Assembly: GCF_000819765.1 (NCBI RefSeq)
Contig: NZ_CDBT01000010.1
Location: 126,453-190,452 of the forward strand
Direction of reading: 5' to 3'
Source of the DNA: Aeromonas bivalvium
GTDB lineage: Bacteria > Pseudomonadota > Gammaproteobacteria > Enterobacterales > Aeromonadaceae
Length of the DNA stretch: 64,000 bases
The notes under the pieces are model-generated. The model ran no database searches, was not told the DNA's origin, and saw only the letters and a list, made by a program, of their open reading frames with translations. Of the stretch, positions 29,240 through 38,382 are shown in pieces. The translations under genes were made by a program, and so were the position numbers. How positions within the stretch are numbered: the stretch's first letter is position 1; each line of letters opens with the position of its first letter.

Positions 29240-30005
29240 TGGCTAAGTAACGCTTGGCTTGTGGCGAAGAGGGAAAGCGCTGTACCAGCTCAGTCCCGAA
29301 TTGGTGAAGTAATGCCGGTTTGTCCATCGACTGGGCGAGACGCAGTCTCAGCCAGAGGCTCTGCTCGTTCTCCTCGGCCACGGCCGCATAACGAACGAGA
29401 TAGTCCTGCGCATCGGTCAGCTTGTCATCTTTCATGGAAAGCTCGGCCAAGTCCAGCAATAACCCTGGATCGCGGGGATTATACCCCAAGGCCAGATGAT
29501 AGTATTCGCTCGCCTTGTCTTTTCTGTTGTTTTGCAACGCACAGAGCGCCGCATTCTCGTAGGTGTCGGCGATCTTGACGTAGTCTGGCTGGGCGATGGC
29601 CTGGTTGAAGGCCTGGTCGGCTTCATCGAAACGGCCACGATTGCAGAGGAAGGCGCCGTAGTTGTTCATGGCGTCAGCATTGGTCGGATCCATGGCCAGG
29701 GCCTTGCGATAGCTCGCCTCGGCCGCCTTGAAATCCTGCACCTGCTGGAAAAAATAGGCAAAACCTATCTGGATCTGGGGGTTGCCCGGGTCATATTGCA
29801 GCGCCTTGTCCAGATTGAACTTGGCCTGCTCGGCATTGCCCTGGCGCAGATATTGGATGCCCAGATCCAGTCTGGTCTGGGCAGCGGCCTTCAGATCGGG
29901 ACCGACTTCCCGCTGTGTCGAGTTCGGGCCAACGTAGCTAGTCTCGGTCACGCAGCCGGACAGCGCACAGAGCGCTGCCACCATAATCAATTTACGTGTA
30001 TCCAT
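29229..30005 (-). CDS. pilW: Type IV pilus biogenesis/stability lipoprotein PilW (PilF)
   Basis: 258 residues. Lipobox ALSGC (Cys18) followed by TPR repeats (LDLGIQYLRQGNAEQAKFNL; NPQIQIGFAYFFQQ; NADAMNNYGAFLCNRG). The known family member is the outer-membrane pilotin that helps assemble the PilQ secretin. Its place between rlmN and rodZ is conserved in Vibrio and Pseudomonas relatives. Confidence 0.93.
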   Translation of the reverse strand: MDTRKLIMVAALCALSGCVTETSYVGPNSTQREVGPDLKAAAQTRLDLGIQYLRQGNAEQAKFNLDKALQYDPGNPQIQIGFAYFFQQVQDFKAAEASYRKALAMDPTNADAMNNYGAFLCNRGRFDEADQAFNQAIAQPDYVKIADTYENAALCALQNNRKDKASEYYHLALGYNPRDPGLLLDLAELSMKDDKLTDAQDYLVRYAAVAEENEQSLWLRLRLAQSMDKPALLHQFGTELVQRFPSSPQAKRYLANDY

Positions 30006-30032
30006 TTCCCTGACTATACAATGGCTTAGCGG

Positions 30033-31136
30033 TTACACCATTTTGACGGAAATCCCATCCTGTTGCATCCGCTTTTTCATGGTGCGTTTAGTGCGATCGA
30101 TCACATCTCCGACCAACTGACCGCAGGCGGCATCGATGTCGTCCCCGCGGGTCTTGCGCACTATCACGGTCAGGCCGTACTCCATCAACACCTTGGAGAA
30201 GCGATCGATGCGACTGTTGCTCGGTTTGCCAAACGGGTTGCCCGGGAAGGGGTTGAAGGGGATCAGGTTGATCTTGCTCGGGGTATCTTTCAGCACCTGA
30301 GCCAGCTCGTGGGCATGCTGCATGTCGTCATTGATATGATCGAGCAGCACATATTCCACCGTGACCCGGCCACCGTTGGCGTTGGACTTGGCCAGATAAC
30401 GACGCACACCGGCGAGGAAATCCTCGATGTTGTACTTGTCGTTGATGGGCATGATCTCGGAGCGAAGCGCATCGTTGGGCGCATGCAGGGAGATGGCCAG
30501 GGCCACGTCTATCTGGTCCCCCAGCATGTCCAGGGCCGGCACCACACCGGAGGTGGAGATGGTCACCCGGCGCTTGGAGATGCCATAGCCGAAATCGTCC
30601 ATCATCAGCCGCATGGCCGGGATCACGTTGGAGAGGTTGAGCAGGGGTTCGCCCATGCCCATCATCACCACGTTGGTGATGGGGCGCTTGCCACCGACCA
30701 CCTTGGCTGCGCGCCACACCTGGCCGATGATCTCGGAGACCTTCAGGTTTCTGTTGAAGCCTTGCTGGGCGGTGGAGCAGAAGGTACAGGCCAGGGCGCA
30801 GCCAACCTGGGAGGAGACGCACAGGGTGGCACGGTCCGCTTCCGGGATGTAGACGGTCTCGACTTCCTGATCCCCGACCTGCAGGGCCCACTTGATGGTG
30901 CCATCGGAGGAGCGCTGTTCGCGGCTCACTTCCGGGGCGCGGATCTCGGCGACCGCCTTGAGCCGCTCGCGCAACACCTTGTTGACGTTGTTCATCTGAT
31001 CGAAATCGTCACAACCGAAGTGATAGATCCACTTCATCACCTGATCCGCCCGGAATGGCTTCTCGCCCAGTTCGACGAAGAAGGCACGCATGGCATCCCG
31101 ATCAAGATCCAGCAGGTTGGTTTTTGTTTCGCTCAT
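30033..31136 (-). CDS. rlmN: Dual-specificity RNA methyltransferase RlmN
   Basis: 367 residues from the ATG at 31134-31136 with GAGG 6 bases upstream; a longer frame to 31256 has no ribosome-binding site. Radical-SAM motif [11 protein letters not shown] (CxxxCxxC) and the C-terminal reactive cysteine in [10 protein letters not shown] are present. RlmN makes m2A2503 in 23S rRNA and m2A37 in tRNAs, using a 4Fe-4S cluster. Confidence 0.96.
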   Translation of the reverse strand: MSETKTNLLDLDRDAMRAFFVELGEKPFRADQVMKWIYHFGCDDFDQMNNVNKVLRERLKAVAEIRAPEVSREQRSSDGTIKWALQVGDQEVETVYIPEADRATLCVSSQVGCALACTFCSTAQQGFNRNLKVSEIIGQVWRAAKVVGGKRPITNVVMMGMGEPLLNLSNVIPAMRLMMDDFGYGISKRRVTISTSGVVPALDMLGDQIDVALAISLHAPNDALRSEIMPINDKYNIEDFLAGVRRYLAKSNANGGRVTVEYVLLDHINDDMQHAHELAQVLKDTPSKINLIPFNPFPGNPFGKPSNSRIDRFSKVLMEYGLTVIVRKTRGDDIDAACGQLVGDVIDRTKRTMKKRMQQDGISVKMV

Positions 31137-31257
31137 CAAAGGCCTCAGTCCACACACTACGAAATGATTGCTGACAGTCGTCAGGGGGCGGCATTGTACA
31201 AATAATGTGTCTGCCTTGCTACCCGCAGCATACGGAGTTATCCGGCTTTTCGCCAAA

Positions 31258-31284
31258 TAACGAAAGGGAGCCGAGGCTCCCTTT
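31258..31284 (-). terminator. ndk terminator
   Basis: AAAGGGAGCC-GA-GGCTCCCTTT is a perfect 10-base stem 24 bases after the ndk stop. The minus-strand tail (CGTTATTT) is only moderately U-rich. Confidence 0.6.
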
Positions 31285-31307
31285 GCTGGTGTTCACTGCC
31301 GGCGTCA

Positions 31308-31736
31308 TCAGGCGCGCGGGCAGATCTCGTCATCGCCGAAAAAGTAGGCGATTTCACGGGCGGCAGAGGCCGGGGCATCGGAGCCGTGTACCGCGTTGCG
31401 ATCTATGCTGTCGGCGAAGCAGGCGCGCAGGGTACCGGCCAGGGCATCGGCAGGATTGGTGGCGCCCATGATTTCGCGGTTGCGACGGATGGCGTCTTCG
31501 CCCTCCAGCACCTGCACCATGACCGGACCCGAGGTCATGAAGGCGACCAGGGCATCATAGAAGGGGCGTCCTTCGTGCTCGGCGTAGAAGCCGGCAGCCT
31601 GCTCGCGGCTCATGTGGATCATCTTGGCTGCGACGATGCGCAGGCCCGCGCTCTCAAAGCGGTTGTAGATGGCACCGATCAAGTTCTTGCTGACAGCATC
31701 CGGCTTGACGATAGAGAAGGTACGTTCGATAGCCAT
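31308..31736 (-). CDS. ndk: Nucleoside diphosphate kinase
   Basis: 142 residues, one shorter than E. coli Ndk. Catalytic His117 lies in [21 protein letters not shown] in short, and the Kpn-loop region is intact. It balances NTP pools by phosphate transfer through the histidine. A TATAAT promoter lies 54 bases upstream. Confidence 0.98.
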   Translation of the reverse strand: MAIERTFSIVKPDAVSKNLIGAIYNRFESAGLRIVAAKMIHMSREQAAGFYAEHEGRPFYDALVAFMTSGPVMVQVLEGEDAIRRNREIMGATNPADALAGTLRACFADSIDRNAVHGSDAPASAAREIAYFFGDDEICPRA

Positions 31737-32060
31737 TAGATCTTCCTTAAACTACTGAGAATTAGGGTAAGAATTCATGTTCGGCGGCGATTATACGTAA
31801 ACAAAAAGCGAAACAACATACAAAAAGGCAACTTTTTGTTAAACAAAGTCATCGTTAAAACAACATGCCAGCTCACCTTGCCGTAGCCTAACCCAAAAAA
31901 ACGTGCGCTTGCCCACGTTTCTCTTATCAAATGCATGAAAATCAAGCTCTCCTCCCTCGCTCGAGCGGTTGCCTTGCGGCGGGAGATCGCCCGCCAATGC
32001 GGAGCTTGGCCATGAAAAAGGCGCCATCAGGCGCCTTCCTTGTTGCAATGGGATGAGCGC
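31737..32060 (-). promoter_or_regulatory. ndk promoter region and pepB-side intergenic DNA
   Basis: A perfect minus-strand TATAAT at 31790-31795 (preceded by a TG-rich -35 area) is the likely ndk promoter. Further on, an AT-rich stretch with CAAAAAG-GCAA-CTTTTTG (31822-31839) and then the pepB terminator (32015-32037) fill the gap. No gene is seen. Confidence 0.5.
32015..32037 (-). terminator. Terminator after the distal pepB copy
   Basis: On the minus strand AAGGCGCC-TGAT-GGCGCCTT is followed by TTTC, 24 bases after the stop codon. Confidence 0.75.
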
Positions 32061-33344
32061 TTATCGCGTCTCGTCCAGCAGGGTGCGGGCCAGGGTACGC
32101 ATTCCCAGGGTATTGGCCCCAGGAGCCCACAGGCTGTCGCCGTTTTCGCTGAAACAGGAGGCAAGATCCACATGCAGCCAGCCCTGCCCTTCGTTGGCGA
32201 CGAAGCGGGAGAGGAAGCCGGCCGCGTTGGAGGCGCCCCCCGGGCCGCCACCCGGCACGGGACGGCTGTTGGCGGTATCGGCATAGTGGGACGGGCACTG
32301 GGTACGGTGCCAGGGCTCGAGGGGCAGCGGCCAGGCCGGCTCCTGCTCTGCCTCGGCGTAGGTCATGGCCCGACTCACCAGTCCCTTGTCCAGGCCGAAC
32401 AGGGCGTTGTAACGTCCCCCCAGCGCCATCACGGCCGCCCCGGTCAGGGTGGCGGCATCCAGGATGAGGGGCGCGCCGCTGGCACAGGCCAGTTGCAGGC
32501 CATCAGCCAGTACCAGACGCCCCTCGGCGTCGGTGTTGACTATCTCCACCGTGGTGCCGTTCTTGTACGTGAGGATGTCACCCAGCTTGTAGGCGTGACC
32601 CGAGACCAGGTTCTCGGCGCAGCAGAGGATGAGCTTGACCCGCTTGTCCAGGCCCCGCAGCATGGCCAGCGCCAGGGCGCCGGTGACGATGGCGGCGCCT
32701 CCCATGTCATGCTTCATGGTCAGCATGCCCTGGGAGGTCTTCATGGAGTAGCCGCCGGAGTCGAAGGTGATGCCCTTGCCCACCAGGGCCGCGGCGACGG
32801 GGGCCTTGGGATCCTTGCCCGGATTGAAGTCCAGCTCCAGCATGACCGGCTCGCGATCGCTGCCCCGACCCACCTGATAGAGCCCCACCCAGCCCGCCTG
32901 GGCCAGGGCCTCGCCCTTGAGGATGCGGTGGCTCACCTTGTCCGGCGCCAGCTCGGTGATGAAGGCCGCCGCCTCCACCGCCAGATCCAGCGGTCCCAGC
33001 TGCTCCGGCGTGGCATTGGTCATCTCGCGCACCCAGCGCCCGCACAGCCAGCGCCCTTCCAGCTCGGCCCTGTCCTCCTCGCTGCAGGTGGCCCATTGCA
33101 GCTCCACCTCCACCTTGGGGGTCTGCAGCCCCTGGGCGAAGGCCCACTGCTGCTCCCTGTCCCAGTGACCGGCCAGGCTCACCCTGTGGATCCCCTGGCT
33201 GCAGAGGCGACGTGCCGCCTGCTGGATATCCTGCAGGGGACTCGCACTCACCAGATGGATCAGGGCGCCGTCGGCGCGATGGGAGAGCAGGGCTCCCTCC
33301 CCCCACTCTGGGGCGGCAAATTCACGGCTCAGCCAGACATTCAT
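32061..33344 (-). CDS. pepB: M17 aminopeptidase, PepB-like (copy 1)
   Basis: 427 residues from the ATG at 33342-33344 behind GAGGAGGT. The M17 metal and catalytic motifs are intact: VGKGITFDSGGYSMK (Lys, Asp) and NTDAEGRLVLADGL (Asp, Glu, Arg). PepB is a cytoplasmic hexameric Mn/Zn leucyl-type aminopeptidase. It is a tandem paralogue of the gene at 33436-34725; they share GKGITFDSGGYSMK, VKLILCCAENLVSGHA and NTDAEGRL but differ in the N-terminal domain. Its start overlaps the stop of a 32-codon ORF that links the two copies. Confidence 0.93.
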   Translation of the reverse strand: MNVWLSREFAAPEWGEGALLSHRADGALIHLVSASPLQDIQQAARRLCSQGIHRVSLAGHWDREQQWAFAQGLQTPKVEVELQWATCSEEDRAELEGRWLCGRWVREMTNATPEQLGPLDLAVEAAAFITELAPDKVSHRILKGEALAQAGWVGLYQVGRGSDREPVMLELDFNPGKDPKAPVAAALVGKGITFDSGGYSMKTSQGMLTMKHDMGGAAIVTGALALAMLRGLDKRVKLILCCAENLVSGHAYKLGDILTYKNGTTVEIVNTDAEGRLVLADGLQLACASGAPLILDAATLTGAAVMALGGRYNALFGLDKGLVSRAMTYAEAEQEPAWPLPLEPWHRTQCPSHYADTANSRPVPGGGPGGASNAAGFLSRFVANEGQGWLHVDLASCFSENGDSLWAPGANTLGMRTLARTLLDETR

Positions 33345-33439
33345 ACAGACACCTCCTCGAGACAGATCGCAATGGAGGACCACCCGGTTAACACCAGGTA
33401 ACCGTGGTCATGATCCCCCAGTTTCAGGCAGGCGTTCAT
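33341..33439 (-). CDS. 32-residue ORF linking the two pepB genes
   Basis: Starts at ATG 33437-33439, overlapping the stop of the upstream pepB (ATGA), with AGGTGA a few bases before it. It stops at TGA 33341-33343, overlapping the ATG of the downstream pepB (again ATGA). It thus fills the gap exactly with both junctions overlapping. The product begins MNACLKLGDHDHGYLVL and ends CLEEVSV, echoing the LEEVTA end of the upstream pepB. It may be a real small protein, a translational-coupling leader, or scar DNA of the duplication. No family recognised. Confidence 0.5.
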   Translation of the reverse strand: MNACLKLGDHDHGYLVLTGWSSIAICLEEVSV

Positions 33440-34725
33440 GCCGTCACCTCTTCGAGCCAGCGGGCGATGGTGCGCAGGCCATGGCCCTTGGCGCCGGTGG
33501 CCCACAGCTCGTTGCCCGCCTTCTGGTAGGCACCGGCCAAGTCCATGTGCAGCCAGCCCCGCCCCTCGTCACGGACGAAGCGCGACAGGAAGGCGGCCGC
33601 CGTGGTGGCGCCGGCCGTGCCTTCGGCCGTGGCCACGTTGCTCATGTCGGCAAACGAGGAGCCGAGCTGGCCCTGATGCCAGGTCTCCAGCGGCAGGACC
33701 CAGGCCTTCTCGTTTTCCGCCTTGGCGGCGGCCAGGCCACGGGCCTGCTCGGCCTCGTCCAGGGCGAACAGGGCATTGTAGTCACGGCCCAGGGCCATCT
33801 TGGCGGCACCGGTCAGGGTGGCGGCATCCAGTATGTAGGGAGCGCCGCTCTCGCTGGCCGTCAGCAGGCCGTCCGCCAGTACCAGGCGTCCCTCGGCGTC
33901 CGTGTTCTGGATCTCGACGCTGATGCCATTGCGATAGGTGAGGATGTCGCCGAGCTTGAAGGCATGGCCCGAGACCAGGTTTTCGGCGCAGCAGAGGATG
34001 AGCTTGACCCGCTTGTCCAGGCCGCGGGCGATGGCCAGGGCCAGGCCACCGGTCACCATGGCGGCGCCCCCCATGTCGGATTTCATCGGCAACATGCCAT
34101 CGGACGATTTCATGCTGTAGCCGCCGGAATCGAAGGTGATCCCCTTGCCCACCAGGGCGGCGGACACAGGGGCATCCGGGTTGCCGCTCGGGTTGTAATC
34201 GAGCTCCAGCAGCACGGGCTCGCGCTCGCTGCCACGACCCACCGACCAGATGCCGATGTGGCCCGCTTCCTTCAAAGCTTCGCCACTGGTGATGCGGGCG
34301 CTGACCTTGTCACCGGCCAGGCCGCGGATAAGCAGCAGGGCAGACTCCGCCAGACTCATGGGGTAGATCTCCTCCGGGCAGGCGTTGGTCACGTCCCGTA
34401 CCCAGGCACTGGCCTTGAGCAGGCCATCGAGGGCCTTGGCGTCCTGGGGCGACTGCCCGCCAAACGTCAGTGTCCGCTCTCCCTTGGCGGCATAGAAGCC
34501 CTGGGCAAAGGCGAAACGGCGCTCCAGATCCCAGCCCTCACCGGCCAGCCGCACCCGTTTGATGCCGGAGGACTCCAGGCGGCGGGCGGCCCGCTGGATG
34601 GCGCGCAGGGGCTCCTGATCAAGATGTACCCGGGCCTCGTCACCGTTGAAACTCAGCAGGGCATTTTCGCCCCAGTGGGGGGCGGCGCCCTGGGTGGACA
34701 ACACTACATTCATCATCTCAGCCAT
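33436..34725 (-). CDS. pepB: M17 aminopeptidase, PepB-like (copy 2)
   Basis: 429 residues, also with the complete M17 motifs (GKGITFDSGGYSMK; NTDAEGRLVLADGL). It sits where E. coli pepB does, just after fdx (iscX lies between them in E. coli but not here). A terminator at 34781-34814 separates it from fdx, so it may be transcribed separately or by read-through. The ATG at 34723-34725 is followed by further ATGs (MAEMMNVV), so the exact start is uncertain by a few codons. It ends WLEEVTA with an ATGA overlap into the small ORF downstream. Confidence 0.93.
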   Translation of the reverse strand: MAEMMNVVLSTQGAAPHWGENALLSFNGDEARVHLDQEPLRAIQRAARRLESSGIKRVRLAGEGWDLERRFAFAQGFYAAKGERTLTFGGQSPQDAKALDGLLKASAWVRDVTNACPEEIYPMSLAESALLLIRGLAGDKVSARITSGEALKEAGHIGIWSVGRGSEREPVLLELDYNPSGNPDAPVSAALVGKGITFDSGGYSMKSSDGMLPMKSDMGGAAMVTGGLALAIARGLDKRVKLILCCAENLVSGHAFKLGDILTYRNGISVEIQNTDAEGRLVLADGLLTASESGAPYILDAATLTGAAKMALGRDYNALFALDEAEQARGLAAAKAENEKAWVLPLETWHQGQLGSSFADMSNVATAEGTAGATTAAAFLSRFVRDEGRGWLHMDLAGAYQKAGNELWATGAKGHGLRTIARWLEEVTA

Positions 34726-34780
34726 CTCTTCTTGCTTCCTTTTCTTTTTGGCAATGGGTCGGTCGGGGAATGGCGGCCAT

Positions 34781-34814
34781 AAAAAAGGCCGTCTCCCTCT
34801 CGGGTCACGGCCTT
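34781..34814 (-). terminator. Terminator at the end of the isc operon
   Basis: On the minus strand AAGGCCGT, a 14-base loop and ACGGCCTT are followed by TTTTTATGG, about 55 bases after the fdx stop. It closes the iscR-fdx operon before the pepB pair. Confidence 0.75.
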
Positions 34815-34869
34815 CACCATATCACTTTTGCATCTGCACTGACTGCATGCTCGTTTGAACCGGCGCGGA

Positions 34870-35208
34870 TCAGTGGCGCTCGGAGGCGAGGTTGAGGGTG
34901 TACTTGGGCAGCTCCACCACCAGGTCCTCGTCCGCCAGGCGCGCCTGGCAGCTCAGCCGGGATTCCGGCTCCAGGCCCCAGGCCTTGTCCAGCATGTCGT
35001 CTTCCAGCTCGTCGCTCGGCTCGAGGGAATCAAAGCCTTCCCGTACCACGCAGTGGCAGGTGGTGCAGGCGCAGGATTTCTCGCAGGCATGCTCTATCTC
35101 GATGCCGTTGCGCAGGGCGATGTCCAGTATGGTCTCACCGCTCGCCCCTTCCAGGGCCGCGCCCTCCGGGCAGAGTTCGGGATGGGGCAAAATGATCAGT
35201 TTCGGCAT
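34870..35208 (-). CDS. fdx: Isc-type [2Fe-2S] ferredoxin
   Basis: 112 residues. Adrenodoxin-type cluster ligands are CEKSCACTTCHC plus a later Cys in SRLSCQAR. It supplies electrons for Fe-S cluster assembly on IscU. The ATG follows the hscA stop by one base, with AAGGTGTG as ribosome-binding site, so it is coupled to hscA. Confidence 0.97.
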   Translation of the reverse strand: MPKLIILPHPELCPEGAALEGASGETILDIALRNGIEIEHACEKSCACTTCHCVVREGFDSLEPSDELEDDMLDKAWGLEPESRLSCQARLADEDLVVELPKYTLNLASERH

Positions 35209-35209
35209 A

Positions 35210-37057
35210 TCACACCTTGTTAACGTCTTGGCCGGTCAGCACCTTGCGGATGGAGGCATCCATGCGACGGGCGGCAAACTCGCCACTGGCAGCATCCGCC
35301 GCCTCGATGGCATCTTTGATTTGATTGGTCGAACCGGCCAGGCGCATCTGGCTGAGATGGGCGATGGCGGTATCGAGTTCGGCCCGCTCGGCGGCGCTCA
35401 GCAAGGTCTCGCCATCGGCGGCCAGGGCGGCATTGAGGCTCTCGATGACCCGATCCGCCTCCACCTGCTGCTCCGCCAGCATGCGGGCGGCCATGTCCTG
35501 CTCCGCATGTTCGATGGAGGAGGTCAGCATGGAGAGGATCTCCTCCTCGGCCAGGCCATAGGAAGGCTTGACCTGGATCTCGGCCTGCACCCCGGAGGAC
35601 TTCTCCATGGCGCTGACCGAGAGCAGGCCATCGGCATCCACCTGGAAGGTGACCCGGATGTGGGCAGCCCCCGCCGCCATGGGCGGAATGCCGGTCAGGG
35701 TGAAGCGGGCCAGGGAGCGGCAATCCGCCACCAGCTCGCGTTCTCCTTGCACCACATGGATTGCCATGGCGGTCTGGCCATCCTTGAAGGTGGTGAACTC
35801 CTGGGCACGGGCCACCGGAATGGTGGTGTTGCGCGGGATCACCTTCTCGGCGAGGCCACCCATGGTCTCAAGACCCAGGGAGAGCGGGATCACGTCCAGC
35901 AGCAGCATCTCGGCATCGGGCTTGTTGCCCACCAGGATGTCGGCCTGGATGGCAGCGCCTATGGCCACCACCTTGTCGGGATCTATGCTGGTGAGCGGGG
36001 TGCGGCCGAAGAAGTTGCCCACCTGATCCCGCACCAGAGGCACCCGGGTCGAACCGCCGACCATCACCACCTCCAGCACCTCGTCGGCACCGAGTCCGGC
36101 ATCTTTCAGGGCGCGGCGGCAGGCCAGCAGGGTGCGTTTGATCAGAGGCAGGATGAGGGCATCAAACCGGGCACGACTCACCTCCCCCTGCCAGCCGGCA
36201 AAGGTGCAGGGCACAGTATCGGCCTCGGTCAGGCCATGCTTGACCGCGGCCGCCGTGTCCAGCAACTCCCGTTGCAGGCGGGCATCGAGGGCGCCGGCCA
36301 GACCGGCCTGCTCCTTGATCCAGTCCGCCAGCAGATGATCGAAGTCATCGCCGCCCAGGGCCGAGTCGCCGCCGGTAGCCATCACCTCGAACACGCCGCG
36401 ATGCAGGCGCAGGATGGAGATATCGAAGGTGCCGCCGCCCAGATCGTACACGGCGATCACCCCTTCCTGGCCCGAATCCAGACCGTAGGCGATGGCGGCG
36501 GCCGTGGGTTCGTTGAGCAGACGCAGCACGTGCAGACCGGCCAGACGGGCCGCATCCTTGGTGCCCTGGCGCTGGGCGTCGTCAAAATAAGCGGGCACAG
36601 TGATGACGACACCATCGAGATCGCCCCCCAGGGTAGCGGCACCGCGCTCGGCCAGGCTCTTGAGGATCTCGGCCGACACCTGCACCGGATTGACCAGCCC
36701 CTGACGGGTCAGGATCTGGGGCGAGCCATTGTCACTGGCCACAAACTCGTAAGGCTGCTGGCGGGTGTCTATGTCCGCCAGGGCCTTGCCCATCATGCGT
36801 TTGACCGAAATGATGGTGTTGCGGGGATCGAGGGCGGCCTCGCGCTTGGCGTCAAACCCGACCCGGATGGCGTCGGTCTGGTAGTGCACGGCGGAAGGCA
36901 GCAGCACCCGCCCCTGACTGTCGCTGAGGGTATCGGCCTGGCCGCTGCGCACAGCGGCAACCAGCGAATTGGTGGTACCCAGATCGATGCCGACGGCACG
37001 TTTATGCTGATGAGGCGCGGCGCTCTGGCCGGGCTCGGCGATTTGCAGTAATGCCAT
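35210..37057 (-). CDS. hscA: Fe-S assembly Hsp70 chaperone HscA
   Basis: 615 residues, usual length. Nucleotide-binding domain ([43 protein letters not shown]) followed by the substrate-binding domain and lid. HscA with HscB binds the LPPVK motif of IscU, which is present in the IscU encoded here, and drives cluster transfer to target proteins. Confidence 0.97.
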   Translation of the reverse strand: MALLQIAEPGQSAAPHQHKRAVGIDLGTTNSLVAAVRSGQADTLSDSQGRVLLPSAVHYQTDAIRVGFDAKREAALDPRNTIISVKRMMGKALADIDTRQQPYEFVASDNGSPQILTRQGLVNPVQVSAEILKSLAERGAATLGGDLDGVVITVPAYFDDAQRQGTKDAARLAGLHVLRLLNEPTAAAIAYGLDSGQEGVIAVYDLGGGTFDISILRLHRGVFEVMATGGDSALGGDDFDHLLADWIKEQAGLAGALDARLQRELLDTAAAVKHGLTEADTVPCTFAGWQGEVSRARFDALILPLIKRTLLACRRALKDAGLGADEVLEVVMVGGSTRVPLVRDQVGNFFGRTPLTSIDPDKVVAIGAAIQADILVGNKPDAEMLLLDVIPLSLGLETMGGLAEKVIPRNTTIPVARAQEFTTFKDGQTAMAIHVVQGERELVADCRSLARFTLTGIPPMAAGAAHIRVTFQVDADGLLSVSAMEKSSGVQAEIQVKPSYGLAEEEILSMLTSSIEHAEQDMAARMLAEQQVEADRVIESLNAALAADGETLLSAAERAELDTAIAHLSQMRLAGSTNQIKDAIEAADAASGEFAARRMDASIRKVLTGQDVNKV

Positions 37058-37084
37058 GGGAGTGAAAATTCCAGCGTTAAGGGA

Positions 37085-37603
37085 TCAAGACTCGAACAGC
37101 GAGTCTTCGAAACGTTCCAGCTCATCGAGCAGCTTGTCGACAAACTTGAGTTTGCGCACGCAATCGGCGGCCTTGAGATCGTCGCCAGCGGCGAGACTGT
37201 CGATCAGCAATTGCATCAGATGGCGGTGATCCTGCCCTATCTCCTGGCGAAAATCCGCGATGGCCGCCTCAGGTTGGGGATCGGACTTGAGATCCGCCAG
37301 CCGCTCGCGCCACTCCAGTTGCTGCATCAGGAAGGCGGTGTCTTGCAGGGTCTGCTGTTCGCCGCGGATCTCGGTGCCCCGCAGGGAGAGCAGGTATTCG
37401 GCACGGCGCAGGGGCGCCTTGAGGGTGGCGAACGCATCGTTGATGCGGGCCGCCTGCTGCACGGACGCCAGCCGCTCCCGTTCGGGAGCGGTGGCAAAAC
37501 GGTCTGGATGGAACTGGGTTTGCAGCTGGCGGTAGGTCTCCCCCAGCTGGCGGGTATCGAGCTCGAACCCTGGTACCAGTCCAAACAGCTCGAAATGGTT
37601 CAT
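37085..37603 (-). CDS. hscB: Co-chaperone HscB
   Basis: 172 residues. N-terminal J domain with the HPD motif in QFHPDRFATAPERER, then the C-terminal three-helix bundle that binds IscU. It stimulates the HscA ATPase. It follows iscA by 9 bases. Confidence 0.96.
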   Translation of the reverse strand: MNHFELFGLVPGFELDTRQLGETYRQLQTQFHPDRFATAPERERLASVQQAARINDAFATLKAPLRRAEYLLSLRGTEIRGEQQTLQDTAFLMQQLEWRERLADLKSDPQPEAAIADFRQEIGQDHRHLMQLLIDSLAAGDDLKAADCVRKLKFVDKLLDELERFEDSLFES

Positions 37604-37612
37604 GAGGTCCCC

Positions 37613-37936
37613 TTACACACTGAAGCTTTCGCCGCAACCACACTCGCCCTTGGCATTCGGGTTGTTGAACTGGAAGCCCTCGTTGAGGCCCTCCTTGACG
37701 AAATCCAGCTCGGTGCCATCCAGGTGGGCCAGGCTCTTGGCGTCGACGATGATCTTGACGCCCTGTTGCTCAAAAACCCGATCGCCGTCGCTGAGCTCGT
37801 CAACGAACTCCAGCACATAGGCGAGACCCGAGCAGCCGGTGGTCTTGACGCCGAGGCGCAGGCCCAGGCCCTTGCCGCGGTTGCTCAGGAAATTGGATAC
37901 CCGCTCGGCCGCGGCTGCTGTCATGGTAATGGCCAT
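37613..37936 (-). CDS. iscA: A-type Fe-S carrier IscA
   Basis: 107 residues with the three conserved cysteines ([13 protein letters not shown] and CGCGESF). It carries Fe-S clusters to apoproteins, especially 4Fe-4S types. In the operon between iscU and hscB. Confidence 0.97.
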   Translation of the reverse strand: MAITMTAAAAERVSNFLSNRGKGLGLRLGVKTTGCSGLAYVLEFVDELSDGDRVFEQQGVKIIVDAKSLAHLDGTELDFVKEGLNEGFQFNNPNAKGECGCGESFSV

Positions 37937-37951
37937 ACTGCTCTCCGAACC

Positions 37952-38338
37952 TTAAACGAGACCTTTCTTCTGCTTGTAGTCGGCGATGGCTGCCTTGATG
38001 GCATCCTCAGCCAGGATGGAGCAGTGGATCTTGACCGGCGGCAGCGCCAGCTCTTCGGCGATATCCGTGTTCTTGATACCGGCCGCTTCGTCCAGGGTCT
38101 TGCCCTTGACCCACTCGGTCACCAGGGAGCTGGAGGCAATGGCTGAGCCACAACCATAGGTCTTGAACTTGGCATCTTCGATGATGCCGGCGTCGCTGAT
38201 CTTCAGCTGCAGCTTCATGACGTCGCCGCAGGCCGGCGCACCGACCATACCGGTGGCGATGCTGGGGTCGTTCTTGTCGAAACCGCCGACGTTACGGGGG
38301 TTTTCGTAGTGATCTATTACTTTTTCGCTGTAAGCCAT
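37952..38338 (-). CDS. iscU: Fe-S cluster scaffold IscU
   Basis: 128 residues. Cluster ligands are in GAPACGDVM (with the regulatory Asp), YGCGSAIASS and VKIHCSIL; the HscA recognition motif LPPVK precedes the last cysteine. Clusters are built here from IscS sulfur and iron. Confidence 0.98.
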   Translation of the reverse strand: MAYSEKVIDHYENPRNVGGFDKNDPSIATGMVGAPACGDVMKLQLKISDAGIIEDAKFKTYGCGSAIASSSLVTEWVKGKTLDEAAGIKNTDIAEELALPPVKIHCSILAEDAIKAAIADYKQKKGLV

Positions 38339-38382
38339 GATTAACTCCTGCTAATTCCGTTGTCGCCGCTGATCCTCAGTGA

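Noticed and set aside
34892..37051. Long plus-strand frame of about 720 codons opposite hscA
   Set aside because: Antisense shadow of a well-supported gene, His/Gly-rich with no domain.
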